From NCBI RefSeq assembly GCF_001623525.1, contig NZ_CP015225.1, positions 496,001 through 560,000 on the forward strand: a DNA stretch of 64,000 nucleotides, given 5' to 3'. The position numbers and the translations under genes were made by a program. Positions 26,932 to 36,362 of the stretch are shown one piece after another. The notes below the pieces were generated by a model. The model was not told the DNA's origin and did not search any database. It saw only the letters and a program-made list of their open reading frames with translations. Within the stretch, counting starts at the first letter, position 1. The number at the start of each line of letters is the position of its first letter. The stretch is from Pseudomonas fluorescens (GTDB taxonomy: Bacteria > Pseudomonadota > Gammaproteobacteria > Pseudomonadales > Pseudomonadaceae).

Positions 26932-27945
26932 TTATGAGGTACGCGGTACTCGCCCCGGCACGAAATGGCTCACATCGTTGAACCCCGGCGTCGACGCATG
27001 CCCCGGCGTCACCAGCGAATCGATGAACGCTTCATCTTCCGCGCTGATCTTCACCGATTGCGCCTTGGTGTACGAGTCCCACTGCTCCTCGGTGCGCGGC
27101 CCGACGATGGCCGAGGTCACGGCGTTGTTGTTCAGCACCCAGGCGATGGCGAACTCGACGATGCCCACGCCGCGGCCTTGGGTGTATTGCAGGATCTGCT
27201 GGGCAATGCGCAGGGACTCGACCCGCCACTCGGTTTCCAGGATGCGTTTGTCCTGGCGTCCGGCGCGGCTATTGGCGTCCGGCGCCACGTCCGGTGCGTA
27301 TTTGCCGCTGAGCACGCCTCGGGCCAGGGGGCTGAACGGCACCACGCCGAGGCCGTAGTTCTGCGCGGCAGTGATCTGTTCGGTTTCGGCCTGGCGGTTG
27401 ACGATGTTGTACAGCGGTTGGCTGATCACCGGTCGGTCGATGCCCAGGCTGTCGGCGATCCTGATCACTTCGGCGATGCGCCAGCCACGGTAGTTCGACA
27501 GGCCCCAGTAGCGAATCTTGCCTTGGCGAATCAAGTCGCCGATGGCCGATACGGTGACGTGCAGCGGCGTGTTGTGGTCTTCGCGGTGCAGGTAATAGAT
27601 GTCCAGGTAATCGGTGCCCAGGCGCGTCAGGCTGGCCTCGATTCCATTGAATATGTGCTTGCGGCTCAGGCCGCTGCGGTTGGGCATGCCGTCCGGCGGG
27701 CCGAAGCCGACCTTGGTGGCCAGCACCCATTCCTGGCGATGACGGGCGATTGCCTCGCCGACGATTTCCTCGGAGCGACCGTTGGTGTAGACGTCCGCGG
27801 TGTCGATGAAATTGATGCCCTGGTCCCAGGCCTTGTCGATGATCCGCAGCGAATCCTCGGTGCTGGTCTGTTCGCCGAACATCATCGTGCCCAGGGTCAG
27901 CGTCGAGACTTGCAACCCGGAATGGCCTAGCGTGCGGTAGCTCAT
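26932..27945 (-). CDS. Aldo/keto reductase
   Basis: A 337-residue NADPH-dependent TIM-barrel oxidoreductase. The catalytic tetrad is visible: Asp and Tyr in FIDTADVYTNGRSEE, Lys in VLATKVGFG, His in IYYLHREDHNTP. NADPH contacts lie in the C-terminal SAIVGPRTEEQWDSYTKA. It belongs to the YajO/Tas-like subgroup by the LGTMMFGEQTS start. AAGGATC precedes the ATG by about 8 bases. Substrate unknown. Stand-alone. Confidence 0.88.
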   Translation of the reverse strand: MSYRTLGHSGLQVSTLTLGTMMFGEQTSTEDSLRIIDKAWDQGINFIDTADVYTNGRSEEIVGEAIARHRQEWVLATKVGFGPPDGMPNRSGLSRKHIFNGIEASLTRLGTDYLDIYYLHREDHNTPLHVTVSAIGDLIRQGKIRYWGLSNYRGWRIAEVIRIADSLGIDRPVISQPLYNIVNRQAETEQITAAQNYGLGVVPFSPLARGVLSGKYAPDVAPDANSRAGRQDKRILETEWRVESLRIAQQILQYTQGRGVGIVEFAIAWVLNNNAVTSAIVGPRTEEQWDSYTKAQSVKISAEDEAFIDSLVTPGHASTPGFNDVSHFVPGRVPRTS

Positions 27946-28038
27946 GACAAGATCCTTTCATCCATGGGGAAAGGCCCAATCAAACCCCAGAACCACCGCA
28001 CGGATCAAACAGAATTCTCAAACACCCTCCAAATCAAC

Positions 28039-28066
28039 TGTGGGAGCGAGCCTGCTCGCGATGAGG
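28039..28066. repeat. Single family B REP
   Basis: TGTGGGAGCGAGCCTGCTCG followed by CGATGAGG, without an inverted partner. Between the aldo/keto reductase and glycerate kinase. Confidence 0.7.
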
Positions 28067-28207
28067 CCGGCAGCTTCAACCTGAATCTTCCTGGAAAACC
28101 TGTATTTGTGAATTTGAACAATAATGCCCGCTGCCTTTTGTGCAGCGGACCGGCATCATGGCGGCGGTCAACTGGCAGCATGCTGTGCATCGGAACCGGA
28201 GAATAAT

Positions 28208-29344
28208 ATGAAAATAGTCATCGCCCCCGACTCGTTCAAGGACAGCCTCAGTGCCCAGGGCGTCGCCGATGCCATCGCCCAGGGGCTGGCCGAGGTCTGG
28301 CCGGATGCGCAGTTGATCAAATGCCCGATGGCGGACGGCGGGGAGGGGACGGTGGAGTCGGTGTTGGCGGCCTGTCACGGTGAGTGGCGCCACACCCGGG
28401 TCCGCGGTCCGTTGGGTGTCGCTGTCGAGGCGCGCTGGGGCTGGTTGGCCGAGAGCCGCACCGCGATCATCGAAATGGCCGAAGCCAGTGGCTTGCAACT
28501 GGTGCCGCCGGGGCAACGCGACGCCTGTTCCAGCAGCACCTACGGCACCGGCGAGCTGATTCGCGCGGCCCTCGATGAGGGCGCTGGCCGGGTCATCCTG
28601 GCGATCGGCGGCAGTGCCACCAACGACGCCGGGGCCGGTGCGATGCAGGCCCTGGGCGTGGTGTTGCTGGATAACCAGGGCCAACCCCTTCCTCCCGGTG
28701 GCCTGGCCTTGGTGAACCTGTCGCACATCGACCTGAGTGAACTCGACCCACGCCTGGCCCGGGTCAGCTTCGAGATCGCCGCCGATGTCGATAACCCGCT
28801 GTGCGGCCCCCATGGCGCGTCCGTGGTTTTCGGTCCGCAGAAGGGCGCTTCGGCTTCTCAAGTGCAGGCACTGGACCGGGCCCTGGGGCATTTCGCCGAA
28901 CGCTGCGCGCGGGCGCTGAACAAGGATGTGCGCGACGAGCCGGGCAGCGGCGCCGCCGGTGGCCTGGGGTTCGCGGCCAAGGCGTTCCTGGGGGCGCAGT
29001 TTCGTACCGGCGTGGACGTTGTCGCCCAATTGACCGGGCTGGCCGAGGCGGTCAGCGGTGCCGACCTGGTGATCACCGGCGAAGGCCGTTTCGACGCCCA
29101 GACCCTGCGCGGCAAGACCCCCTTCGGCGTGGCCCGCATCGCCCGCCAGCACGGTGTACCGGTGGTGGTCATTGCTGGCACGTTGGGGGAGGGTTACCAG
29201 GCGCTGTATGAACACGGCATCGACGCCGCCTTCGCCCTGGCCAGCGGACCGATGACCTTGCAGCAAGCCTGCACCGACGCCCCGCGCCTGCTGAGCGAGC
29301 GTGCCCGGGACATTGCACGGCTTTGGCGGGTGGCGCATCGATAA
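28208..29344 (+). CDS. Glycerate kinase (GarK/GlxK type)
   Basis: 378 residues from the ATG at 28208; the frame can extend to 28124 but the family start is MKIVIAPDSFKDSLSA. It phosphorylates glycerate to 2-phosphoglycerate, in glyoxylate or glucarate catabolism. Motifs: CPMADGGEGTVES near residue 40, SSTYGTGELIRAALDEGA, ILAIGGSATNDAGAGAMQALG, GAAGGLGFAAKAFLGAQ and ITGEGRFDAQTL. Stand-alone, with no tartronate semialdehyde reductase beside it. A possible link to the hexuronate cluster 26 kb away is metabolic only. Confidence 0.92.
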   Translation: MKIVIAPDSFKDSLSAQGVADAIAQGLAEVWPDAQLIKCPMADGGEGTVESVLAACHGEWRHTRVRGPLGVAVEARWGWLAESRTAIIEMAEASGLQLVPPGQRDACSSSTYGTGELIRAALDEGAGRVILAIGGSATNDAGAGAMQALGVVLLDNQGQPLPPGGLALVNLSHIDLSELDPRLARVSFEIAADVDNPLCGPHGASVVFGPQKGASASQVQALDRALGHFAERCARALNKDVRDEPGSGAAGGLGFAAKAFLGAQFRTGVDVVAQLTGLAEAVSGADLVITGEGRFDAQTLRGKTPFGVARIARQHGVPVVVIAGTLGEGYQALYEHGIDAAFALASGPMTLQQACTDAPRLLSERARDIARLWRVAHR

Positions 29345-29363
29345 AGCGGTCGAACACTGTACC

Positions 29364-29491
29364 CGTGGCGAGGGAGCTTGCTCCCGTTGGGCCGCGAAGC
29401 GGCCCCGAAACCATCCACCGCAATGTGCAAGGTTGACCACGTTCGATTTGGGCTGCTGCGCAACCCAGCGGGAGCAAGCTCCCTCGCCACA
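29364..29491. repeat. REPIN, family A
   Basis: CGTGGCGAGGGAGCTTGCTC with hairpin GGGCCGCGAAGCGGCCC, a spacer of about 45 bases, and an inverted copy ending at 29491. Downstream of the glycerate kinase. Confidence 0.9.
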
Positions 29492-29634
29492 AAAAGCATT
29501 GGGAAATATTTTTTTTACACAACCCTGCACAAACCCTAAAGCCCAGCCGATAACGGATTAAGCGTATACCCCCATAACTCCAATCAGTGCGCTTGCCAGC
29601 ATGGACGCTCGACCCAACATTTCGAGGTCTTTCC

Positions 29635-31260
29635 ATGTCCCTACGCAGCCTGAATATCGCCCCACGAGCCTTTCTCGGCTTCGCCGTCATCGCGTTGCTC
29701 GTCGTTATCCTCGGCGTATTCGCCGCCAACCGCATGTCTGTCATTCGCCAGGCCTCGCTGGAGATGGAACAGACCCAGGTGCCCAGCGTCGGCTATCTGG
29801 CCAATGTGCTGGAGAACGTGCTGCGCATGCGCATCCTCTCGTTCCGCATTCTGGTCAACCGGGATCCGGCCAGCCTGACCGAGGCCGAGAGCCGCATCGG
29901 CGTGCTGGTGGAAAAACTGAACAAGGCCAATAGCAGCTACGCCGCGCTGCCGAGCACGCCGCAGGAGGCCGAACTGTACAAGGTCTTTTCCGCGACCCTG
30001 GAAAAATACCTGCAAGCCCAGAAGGAAATGCTCGACCTGTCGCGGCAGAACAAGGCCGATGAGCTGCGCACCCACATCAATACGCGAATCAAGGAAGGTA
30101 CCGACCTGATGGGCGAGCAGCTCAACAAGCTCATCGCGATCAACGTGGCCGGTGCCAGCGAATCATCGGCCAAGGCAGGTGAGCACTACGATAGCGCGAT
30201 CACCGGCATCATTATTGTCTCGATCTCCGCCGCCCTGGCCACCGTGGTGCTGGCCTTGCTGCTGACCCGCAGCATCGTCGCGCCGCTCAACCGGGCATTG
30301 GAGGCTGCGCGGACCATTGCCAGCGGCAACCTGGTCCAGGTCATCGCGGACGATGGCAAGGATGAGCCCGGCCGGTTGCTCCAGGCCTTGGCCACCATGC
30401 AAGTCAGCCTGCGCCAGACCATCGAGCAGATTGCCGGTTCGGCCACTCAACTGGGCGCTGCGGCGCAAGAGCTGAGCGCCGTGACCCAGGAATCCTCCCG
30501 CGGCCTGCAACAGCAGCACAACGAAATCGAACAGGCGGCCACGGCGGTCAACGAAATGACCGCCGCGGTCGAAGAGGTAGCCCGTAACGCGGTGTCCACC
30601 TCCGAGGCGTCGAACCAATCGACCCAGGCCGCCCAGGAAGGCCGCACACGTGTGGTCGAAACCGTCGACGCGATCCAGACCATGACCCACGACGTGCAGG
30701 CCACCGCCTCGATGATCGAAGGCCTGGCGGTCCAGGGCCGCGACATCGGCAAGGTGCTGGACGTGATCCGCGCCATCGCCGAACAGACCAACCTGCTGGC
30801 CCTCAACGCCGCCATCGAAGCCGCTCGCGCCGGGGAGGCCGGACGCGGTTTTGCGGTGGTGGCCGACGAAGTCCGGGCCCTGGCCCATCGCACTGCGCAA
30901 TCGACCCAGGAAATCGAAAAAATGGTCGCCGGTATCCAGAACGGCACCGGCCAGGCCGTGCAGTCGATGCAACAAAGCAACCAGCGTACCCAAAGCACTC
31001 TGGAAATGGCCCGCGCCGCCGGCGTGGCCCTGGAGCAGATCACTCAGTCGATCCACCAGATCAACGAGCGCAATCTGGTCATCGCCAGTGCATCGGAGGA
31101 ACAGGCCCAGGTTTCCCGGGAAGTGGACCGCAACCTGGTGAACATTCGCGACCTGGCCACCCAGTCGGCCAGCGGCGCCAAACAGACCAGCGATGCGACC
31201 CACGAACTGTCGCGCCTGGCGGTGGGGTTGAATGCGATGGTGGCGCGGTTTGTGATTTGA
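29635..31260 (+). CDS. Methyl-accepting chemotaxis protein
   Basis: 541 residues from the ATG at 29635 ([16 protein letters not shown]). Order: membrane helix 1 ([19 protein letters not shown]), a periplasmic all-helical sensor of about 150 residues (four-helix-bundle type), membrane helix 2 ([22 protein letters not shown]), a HAMP domain, then a long cytoplasmic coiled coil. The signalling hairpin tip reads [22 protein letters not shown]. Methylation-type glutamines and glutamates flank it. No CheB/CheR-docking pentapeptide at the C-terminus. Ligand unknown. Stand-alone. Confidence 0.93.
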   Translation: MSLRSLNIAPRAFLGFAVIALLVVILGVFAANRMSVIRQASLEMEQTQVPSVGYLANVLENVLRMRILSFRILVNRDPASLTEAESRIGVLVEKLNKANSSYAALPSTPQEAELYKVFSATLEKYLQAQKEMLDLSRQNKADELRTHINTRIKEGTDLMGEQLNKLIAINVAGASESSAKAGEHYDSAITGIIIVSISAALATVVLALLLTRSIVAPLNRALEAARTIASGNLVQVIADDGKDEPGRLLQALATMQVSLRQTIEQIAGSATQLGAAAQELSAVTQESSRGLQQQHNEIEQAATAVNEMTAAVEEVARNAVSTSEASNQSTQAAQEGRTRVVETVDAIQTMTHDVQATASMIEGLAVQGRDIGKVLDVIRAIAEQTNLLALNAAIEAARAGEAGRGFAVVADEVRALAHRTAQSTQEIEKMVAGIQNGTGQAVQSMQQSNQRTQSTLEMARAAGVALEQITQSIHQINERNLVIASASEEQAQVSREVDRNLVNIRDLATQSASGAKQTSDATHELSRLAVGLNAMVARFVI

Positions 31261-31301
31261 GATAGGGTTGAGGCTGGATATCGCGCAATCAGGAGAGATA
31301 C

Positions 31302-32486
31302 ATGCGCTTTTCAGTCTTGACCCAACGCATCACCGGCGATGGTGCCGCCGCCTGGCAGATTCACGACCGGGCGCTGGCCATGCGCGAACAGGGCATGGAT
31401 GTGTTGTTGCTGTCAGTGGGCGATCCGGACTTCGACACCCCGCGCGCCATTGTCGATGCTGCCGTGGGCAGCCTGCGGGCCGGTGAGACCCATTATTCGG
31501 ACATCCGCGGCTTGCACACCTTGCGGACCAGTATTGCCCGGCGTCATCGCCTGCGTTGCGGCCAGCCTGCGGGGGCCGAACAGGTCGTCGTACTGCCGGG
31601 GGCGCAGTGCGCGGTGTATGCGGTCGCGCAATGCCTGCTCAACCCTGGCGACGAAGTCATCGTCGCCGAGCCGATGTATGTCACCTATGAAGCAGTGTTC
31701 GGTGCCTGCGGGGCGACAGTGGTGCCGGTGGCGGTCCGTCCGGAGAACGGTTTTCGGGTCGAACCTGCGGACGTTGCCCGTCTTGTGACCCCGCGTACCC
31801 GGGCGATGCTGCTCAACAGCCCGAACAACCCGTCCGGCGCCAGCCTGCCGATGCCCACCTGGCAGGCATTGGCCCGGTTGTGCATCGAACATGACCTGTG
31901 GCTGATCAGTGACGAGGTCTACAGCGACTTGCTCTATGACGGCGAGCACATCAGCCCCGCCAGCCTACCGGGCATGGCCGAGCGCACCGCGACGATCAAC
32001 AGCCTGTCCAAATCCCACGCCATGACCGGCTGGCGCATTGGCTGGGTCATCGGCCCTGAATCCCTCGCCGACCATTTGGCAAACCTGTCCTTGTGTATGT
32101 TGTTTGGCCTGCCGGATTTCGTGCAACGCGCAGCCCAGGTTGCCCTGGAGCAGGCGTTGCCGGAAGTGGCGCAGATGCACGACGAGTATCGCCAGCGCCG
32201 GGACCTGGTGTGCGCCATGCTCGACGACTGCCCAGGCCTCAAGCCGGTGCGGCCCGATGGCGGCATGTTCGTGATGGTCGATGTGCGCCGGACCGGTCTC
32301 GACGCCCAGGCATTTGCCGAACGGTTGTTGGACGACTATGGCGTGTCGGTGCTGGCCGGCGAGGCGTTCGGGCCCAGTGCGGCAGGGCATATCCGCCTCG
32401 GGCTGGTGGTCGATCAGGTGAAGCTGGCGGATGCTTGCCAGCGGATCACCTCGTGTGCGGCGGATCTGCTGCGGGCCCAGCGGTAA
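31302..32486 (+). CDS. aruH: Arginine:pyruvate transaminase AruH
   Basis: A 394-residue class I/II PLP aminotransferase. The start MRFSVLTQRITGDGAAAWQIH and the segments LLLSVGDPDFDTP, GAQCAVYAVAQCLLNPGDEV and AGEAFGPSAAGHIRLGLV agree closely with P. aeruginosa AruH as remembered. The PLP lysine is in SLSKSHAMTGWRIGW. AruH starts the arginine transaminase route by making 2-ketoarginine. The usual partner aruI (2-ketoarginine decarboxylase) is not adjacent. A two-component pair follows 170 bases downstream. Confidence 0.88.
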   Translation: MRFSVLTQRITGDGAAAWQIHDRALAMREQGMDVLLLSVGDPDFDTPRAIVDAAVGSLRAGETHYSDIRGLHTLRTSIARRHRLRCGQPAGAEQVVVLPGAQCAVYAVAQCLLNPGDEVIVAEPMYVTYEAVFGACGATVVPVAVRPENGFRVEPADVARLVTPRTRAMLLNSPNNPSGASLPMPTWQALARLCIEHDLWLISDEVYSDLLYDGEHISPASLPGMAERTATINSLSKSHAMTGWRIGWVIGPESLADHLANLSLCMLFGLPDFVQRAAQVALEQALPEVAQMHDEYRQRRDLVCAMLDDCPGLKPVRPDGGMFVMVDVRRTGLDAQAFAERLLDDYGVSVLAGEAFGPSAAGHIRLGLVVDQVKLADACQRITSCAADLLRAQR

Positions 32487-32588
32487 CGTTTTGTAGTGGC
32501 TGTGTGAAATTGTGTAAGGGTTTTGCTCGTGGATGAGCGGGGGCGTATATCCTTGGCAGCTTGAGATTTTCTGCGCCTGTGGCGTCTC

Positions 32589-32617
32589 CATCGCGAGCAA
32601 GCTCGCTCGCGATGAGG
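32589..32617. repeat. Compact palindromic family B REP fragment
   Basis: CATCGCGAGCAAGCTCG fused to CTCGCGATGAGG, giving an almost perfect palindrome with no spacer. In the leader of the response regulator. Confidence 0.65.
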
Positions 32618-32653
32618 CCCAACCAGGCGCCACAGCACTTTCTGGAAACACCC

Positions 32654-33355
32654 ATGCCCAACATCCTCCTGGTCGAAGACGACTGCGCACTCTCCGAACT
32701 GATCGCCAGTTACCTGGAGCGCAACGGTTATCAGGTCAGCGTGCTCAGCCGTGGCGATCATGTGCGTGAACGGGCACGCGTCGATCCGCCGGACCTGGTG
32801 ATTCTCGACCTGATGCTGCCGGGGCTGGACGGCTTGCAAGTCTGCCGCCTGCTGCGGGCCGACTCGGCGACCTTGCCGATCTTGATGCTCACTGCCCGGG
32901 ACGACAGCCACGACCAGGTCCTGGGCCTGGAGATGGGCGCCGATGACTACGTCACCAAGCCTTGCGAGCCCCGGGTGCTGCTGGCGCGAGTGCGTACCTT
33001 GTTGCGCCGCAGCAGCCTGACCGAGCCGCAGACGGTCAACGACCGCATCCTCATGGGCAACCTCTGCATCGACCTGTCCGAGCGCACCGTAACCTGGCGC
33101 GGACAAGCGGTGGAGCTGTCCAGCGGCGAATACAACCTGCTGGTGGTGCTGGCCCGGCATTCCGGCGAAGTACTGAGCCGAGACCAGATCCTGCAGCGCC
33201 TGCGCGGCATCGAGTTCAACGGCACCGACCGTTCGGTGGACGTGGCGATTTCCAAGTTGCGGCGCAAGTTCGACGACAATGCCGACGAAGCCCGCAAGAT
33301 CAAGACCGTGTGGGGCAAGGGTTATCTGTTCAGTCGTTCCGAGTGGGAATGTTGA
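32654..33355 (+). CDS. OmpR/PhoB-family response regulator (RstA-like)
   Basis: 233 residues from the ATG at 32654. The receiver domain has the acidic pair in LLVEDD, phospho-acceptor Asp52 in LVILDLMLPGLDG, the switch Thr in LTARDD and Lys in DYVTKPCEPR. The C-terminal winged helix includes SGEYNLLVVLARHSGEVLSR and TDRSVDVAISKLRRK. It is followed at 4 bases by its sensor kinase. RstA likeness is judged from the TKPCEPRVLLAR and kinase architecture. The regulon is unknown. Confidence 0.9.
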   Translation: MPNILLVEDDCALSELIASYLERNGYQVSVLSRGDHVRERARVDPPDLVILDLMLPGLDGLQVCRLLRADSATLPILMLTARDDSHDQVLGLEMGADDYVTKPCEPRVLLARVRTLLRRSSLTEPQTVNDRILMGNLCIDLSERTVTWRGQAVELSSGEYNLLVVLARHSGEVLSRDQILQRLRGIEFNGTDRSVDVAISKLRRKFDDNADEARKIKTVWGKGYLFSRSEWEC

Positions 33356-33359
33356 ACCG

Positions 33360-34661
33360 ATGTGGAAGCTGCTGATTCGCCTTTACCTGGTCACTATCGT
33401 GTCCTACAGCGCGGCGATCTACCTGATGCCGGAACTGGTGATCCGCCTGTTCCAAGACCGTTTCATGACCTACAACCTCGATTACTCCCGTGGCCTGCAA
33501 ACCTTGATGGTCAAGCAGTTCCGCGCCGTGCCCAGCGAGCAGTGGCCGGCGCTGGCGGCGCAGATGGACAAGGAGTTCGAGCCGCTGCGCATCGAGCTGG
33601 CGGCGATCGATGACGGCGGCTTCAGTGCCGATGAGCAGGCACGTCTCAAGCGCGGCGAGAACGTGGTGCGTATCGGTGACTGGGCCTGGCGCACCTTGGC
33701 GGCGGCGCCGCTGGACGGGCGCACAGCGGTGAAGATGGTCGTGCCGCCGGACCCGGCCGACGTCAGCTGGTTGTACTGGAGCATCAACGTGTTGATCGGC
33801 GCGACCATGCTGGCCTGCCTGTTGCTCTGGTTGCGGCCTCACTGGCGCGACCTGGAGCGCCTCAGGCGCACCGCCGAACGCTTCGGCAAAGGTCATCTGG
33901 GTGAGCGTACGCACATTGCCTCCAGTTCGAACATCGGCAGCCTGGCCCATGTGTTCGACACCATGGCGGGTGACATCGAGAACCTGCTCAACCAACAGCG
34001 GGACCTGCTCAACGCCGTGTCCCACGAACTGCGCACGCCACTGACACGGCTCGACTTCGGCCTGGCCCTGGCGCTGTCCGATGACCTGCCGCCGGCCAGT
34101 CGCGAGCGCCTGCAAGGGTTGGTGGCGCACATTCGTGAGCTGGATGAGTTGGTGCTGGAACTGCTGTCCTACAGCCGTCTGCAGAACCCGCAACGCCTGC
34201 CCGAACGGGTCGAGGTGGCATTGGACGAGTTCATCGACAGCATCCTGGGCAGCGTCGACGAGGACCTGGCGGCGCCGGACGTGGTGATCGACGTGCTGCT
34301 GCATGGGGCGCTGGAGCGTTTCGTACTGGACCCACGCCTGACCGCACGGGCCTTGCAGAACCTGCTGCGCAATGCCATGCGCTATTGCGAAAAGCGCATC
34401 CAGGTGGGCGTGCTGGTCAGTGATCAAGGCTGTGAGATCTGGGTCGACGACGATGGCATCGGCATTCCCGACAGCGAACGCGAGCGCGTGTTCGAGCCGT
34501 TCTACCGTTTGGATCGCAGCCGCGACCGCGCCACCGGTGGCTTTGGCCTTGGCCTGGCCATCAGCCGCCGAGCCCTGGAAGCCCAGGGCGGCACGCTGAC
34601 CGTCGAAGCCTCGCCGCTGGGCGGGGCGCGCTTCAGGCTGTGGCTGCCAACACCCGCTTGA
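33360..34661 (+). CDS. Sensor histidine kinase (RstB-like)
   Basis: 433 residues. Membrane helix 1 (LYLVTIVSYSAAIYLM) and helix 2 near residue 140 (WSINVLIGATMLACLLLWL) bracket a periplasmic sensor of about 115 residues. HAMP follows, then the phospho-His box LLNAVSHELRTPLTRLDFG. The ATPase domain has the N box LLRNAMRYCEK, D box VDDDGIGIPDSERERVFEPFYR and G box GGFGLGLAIS. Overlaps nothing, starts 4 bases after the regulator stop, so one operon. Signal unknown; E. coli RstB homologues respond to the PhoPQ system. Confidence 0.9.
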   Translation: MWKLLIRLYLVTIVSYSAAIYLMPELVIRLFQDRFMTYNLDYSRGLQTLMVKQFRAVPSEQWPALAAQMDKEFEPLRIELAAIDDGGFSADEQARLKRGENVVRIGDWAWRTLAAAPLDGRTAVKMVVPPDPADVSWLYWSINVLIGATMLACLLLWLRPHWRDLERLRRTAERFGKGHLGERTHIASSSNIGSLAHVFDTMAGDIENLLNQQRDLLNAVSHELRTPLTRLDFGLALALSDDLPPASRERLQGLVAHIRELDELVLELLSYSRLQNPQRLPERVEVALDEFIDSILGSVDEDLAAPDVVIDVLLHGALERFVLDPRLTARALQNLLRNAMRYCEKRIQVGVLVSDQGCEIWVDDDGIGIPDSERERVFEPFYRLDRSRDRATGGFGLGLAISRRALEAQGGTLTVEASPLGGARFRLWLPTPA

Positions 34662-34678
34662 GCCTCGGTCCGATCTCT

Positions 34679-34720
34679 GTGGCGAGGGAGCTTGCTCCCG
34701 CTGGACCGCGAAGCGGTCCC
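34679..34720. repeat. Single family A REP
   Basis: TGTGGCGAGGGAGCTTGCTC followed by hairpin GGACCGCGAAGCGGTCC. No inverted partner nearby. It sits between two convergent genes and could act as an mRNA-end hairpin. Confidence 0.85.
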
Positions 34721-34729
34721 AATGGCCCC

Positions 34730-35371
34730 TTACCCAAACAACCCCGCCGCAATATTGATCGAAAACCCCAGGATCGCCGTGTTGAACACAAACCCGATCA
34801 ACGACTGCGCCAGGACGATCTTGCGCAGCTGCCGGGTGGCGACTCCCACGTCGGACGTCTGCACCGCGACCCCGATGGTGAAAGAGAAATACAGGAAGTC
34901 CCAATAGTTGGGCGTGGTCAGCCCTTCGGCAAACCGTAGCGCCGGCTCCTTGCCTTCCCAGGTGTAATACAACCGCGCGTAGTGCACGCTGAAGATCACC
35001 CCGATCAGCAACCACGAACCGATCACGGTCATTGCCGTGAAACCGTAATGCAGCAGTTTGCCGGCGGCGTCCAGGTCGCGGCTGCCGGCCAGTTCGAAGG
35101 TGATGGTTGCCAGGCTGGCCAATGCCGCGATGCAGACCACCAGCAGGACCAGCCCGGCATTTTCATCTTCGATTTCGGCGATGCGCCGGACGTCGGGCGC
35201 CTTGGCCCGCACGGTCAGCCAGGACATCAGCACCAGGTAGGTCCAGACGCCGACATTCCAGCCGATCAGGATTTTGCTGATGATCGAGTCCACGGGAACC
35301 AGGATACCCACCGCCAGGCCAAGGACCGTGGCGCTGGACAGACGCGGGTGGGTGCGGGCGAGGAAGGGCAT
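34730..35371 (-). CDS. DUF1345 inner-membrane protein
   Basis: A 213-residue protein with about five hydrophobic segments: [67 protein letters not shown] and [19 protein letters not shown]. The motif [23 protein letters not shown] is the DUF1345 signature and resembles a pore loop of two-helix channels. Function unknown. It starts 42 bases after the pncA stop on the same strand, but they are probably unrelated. Confidence 0.85.
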   Translation of the reverse strand: MPFLARTHPRLSSATVLGLAVGILVPVDSIISKILIGWNVGVWTYLVLMSWLTVRAKAPDVRRIAEIEDENAGLVLLVVCIAALASLATITFELAGSRDLDAAGKLLHYGFTAMTVIGSWLLIGVIFSVHYARLYYTWEGKEPALRFAEGLTTPNYWDFLYFSFTIGVAVQTSDVGVATRQLRKIVLAQSLIGFVFNTAILGFSINIAAGLFG

Positions 35372-35412
35372 GGAGACTCACTGTCCGGAACGGAGGCGCC
35401 TAGTATGAGCCG

Positions 35413-36066
35413 TCAAGCGAAGGGGCGGCCATCTATCGCGCTGGAGTCGATCAATTGCACGCCCGCTTCCTGCATCCGTCGGATTGCCGCCTCCATCGAG
35501 CCGTCGATATCGATGCCCCGGCAGGCATCCAGTATCACCAGCGCATTGAACCCCGCCAACCGGGCATCCAGCGCCGAGAACATCACGCAGAAATCCAGGG
35601 CCAGCCCCACCAGGTACACGGTGTCGATGCCGCGTTCCTTGAGATAGCCGGTCAAGCCGGTAGGGGTCAGGTGATCCGCTTCCATGAAGGCTGAATAGCT
35701 GTCGATGTCCGGGTTGCAGCCCTTGCGAATGATCAGCTTGGCATGGGGGAGGTCGAGTGCCGGGTGCAGCGCGGCGCCATTGCTGCCCTGTATGCAGTGG
35801 TCGGGCCAGAGTTTCTGCTCGCCGTAGGGCAATTGGACGATGTCGAACGGCTGCTTGCCTGGATGGCTGGACGCAAACGAGGCGTGCCCGGCCGGGTGCC
35901 AGTCCTGGGCAAGGACGACGTGCCTGAATGAATGGCCGAGTTGGTTGATCAGCGGCACGATCTCATCGCCGCCTGGCACGGCCAGTTGGCCGCCGGGGAT
36001 GAAGTCGTTCTGTACATCGATGACTACCAGCGCAGTGGTCAAAGCCCGGTTGGCGGGAACGCCCAT
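35413..36066 (-). CDS. pncA: Nicotinamidase / pyrazinamidase
   Basis: 217 residues from the ATG at 36066, behind AAGGAGG; the longer frame to 36165 has none. It hydrolyses nicotinamide to nicotinate for NAD salvage. The catalytic triad is Asp in VVIDVQNDFIPGG, Lys in IIRKGCNPD and Cys in LALDFCVMFSALDA. Metal ligands lie in QDWHPAGHASF and the cis-peptide region is VYLVGLALDFC. Stand-alone. Confidence 0.95.
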   Translation of the reverse strand: MGVPANRALTTALVVIDVQNDFIPGGQLAVPGGDEIVPLINQLGHSFRHVVLAQDWHPAGHASFASSHPGKQPFDIVQLPYGEQKLWPDHCIQGSNGAALHPALDLPHAKLIIRKGCNPDIDSYSAFMEADHLTPTGLTGYLKERGIDTVYLVGLALDFCVMFSALDARLAGFNALVILDACRGIDIDGSMEAAIRRMQEAGVQLIDSSAIDGRPFA

Positions 36067-36140
36067 GAATGAATCCTCCTTGAAGTGGTTCTTCGATAGT
36101 AGCTGAACGGCTTGGGCCTGGTGCGTAGACTGACGCACCG

Positions 36141-36166
36141 CCATCGCGAGCAGCCTCGCTCCCACA
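36141..36166. repeat. Single family B REP
   Basis: CCATCGCGAGCAGCCTCGCTCCCACA upstream of pncA, in inverted orientation and without a partner. The rest of the 36067-36362 gap shows no gene; it is AT-rich near 36200-36300 and should hold the promoter of the MHYT gene. Confidence 0.7.
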
Positions 36167-36362
36167 ACGAATCTGCGGTGAACGCAGGATTGATGGTTTA
36201 CAAAAATAGTCCTTCTGCGAGGGGTGGTGTCTTTCGTCGAAAATATTCCAGCGTTGATGGCTTTTTGATATTTGGTTCGTGCGTCCCTGTCACGATTAAG
36301 TACAATCGCCGGCCTTCAACCGGGCATGGAAGCAGTCCGGTCTCCAGTTACGAGAAAAAAAC

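Noticed and set aside
28076..29530. 484-codon minus-strand frame
   Set aside because: Antisense to the glycerate kinase, and it includes a translated REPIN.
33330..35015. 561-codon minus-strand frame
   Set aside because: Antisense to the sensor kinase and running into a REP; no recognisable domain.
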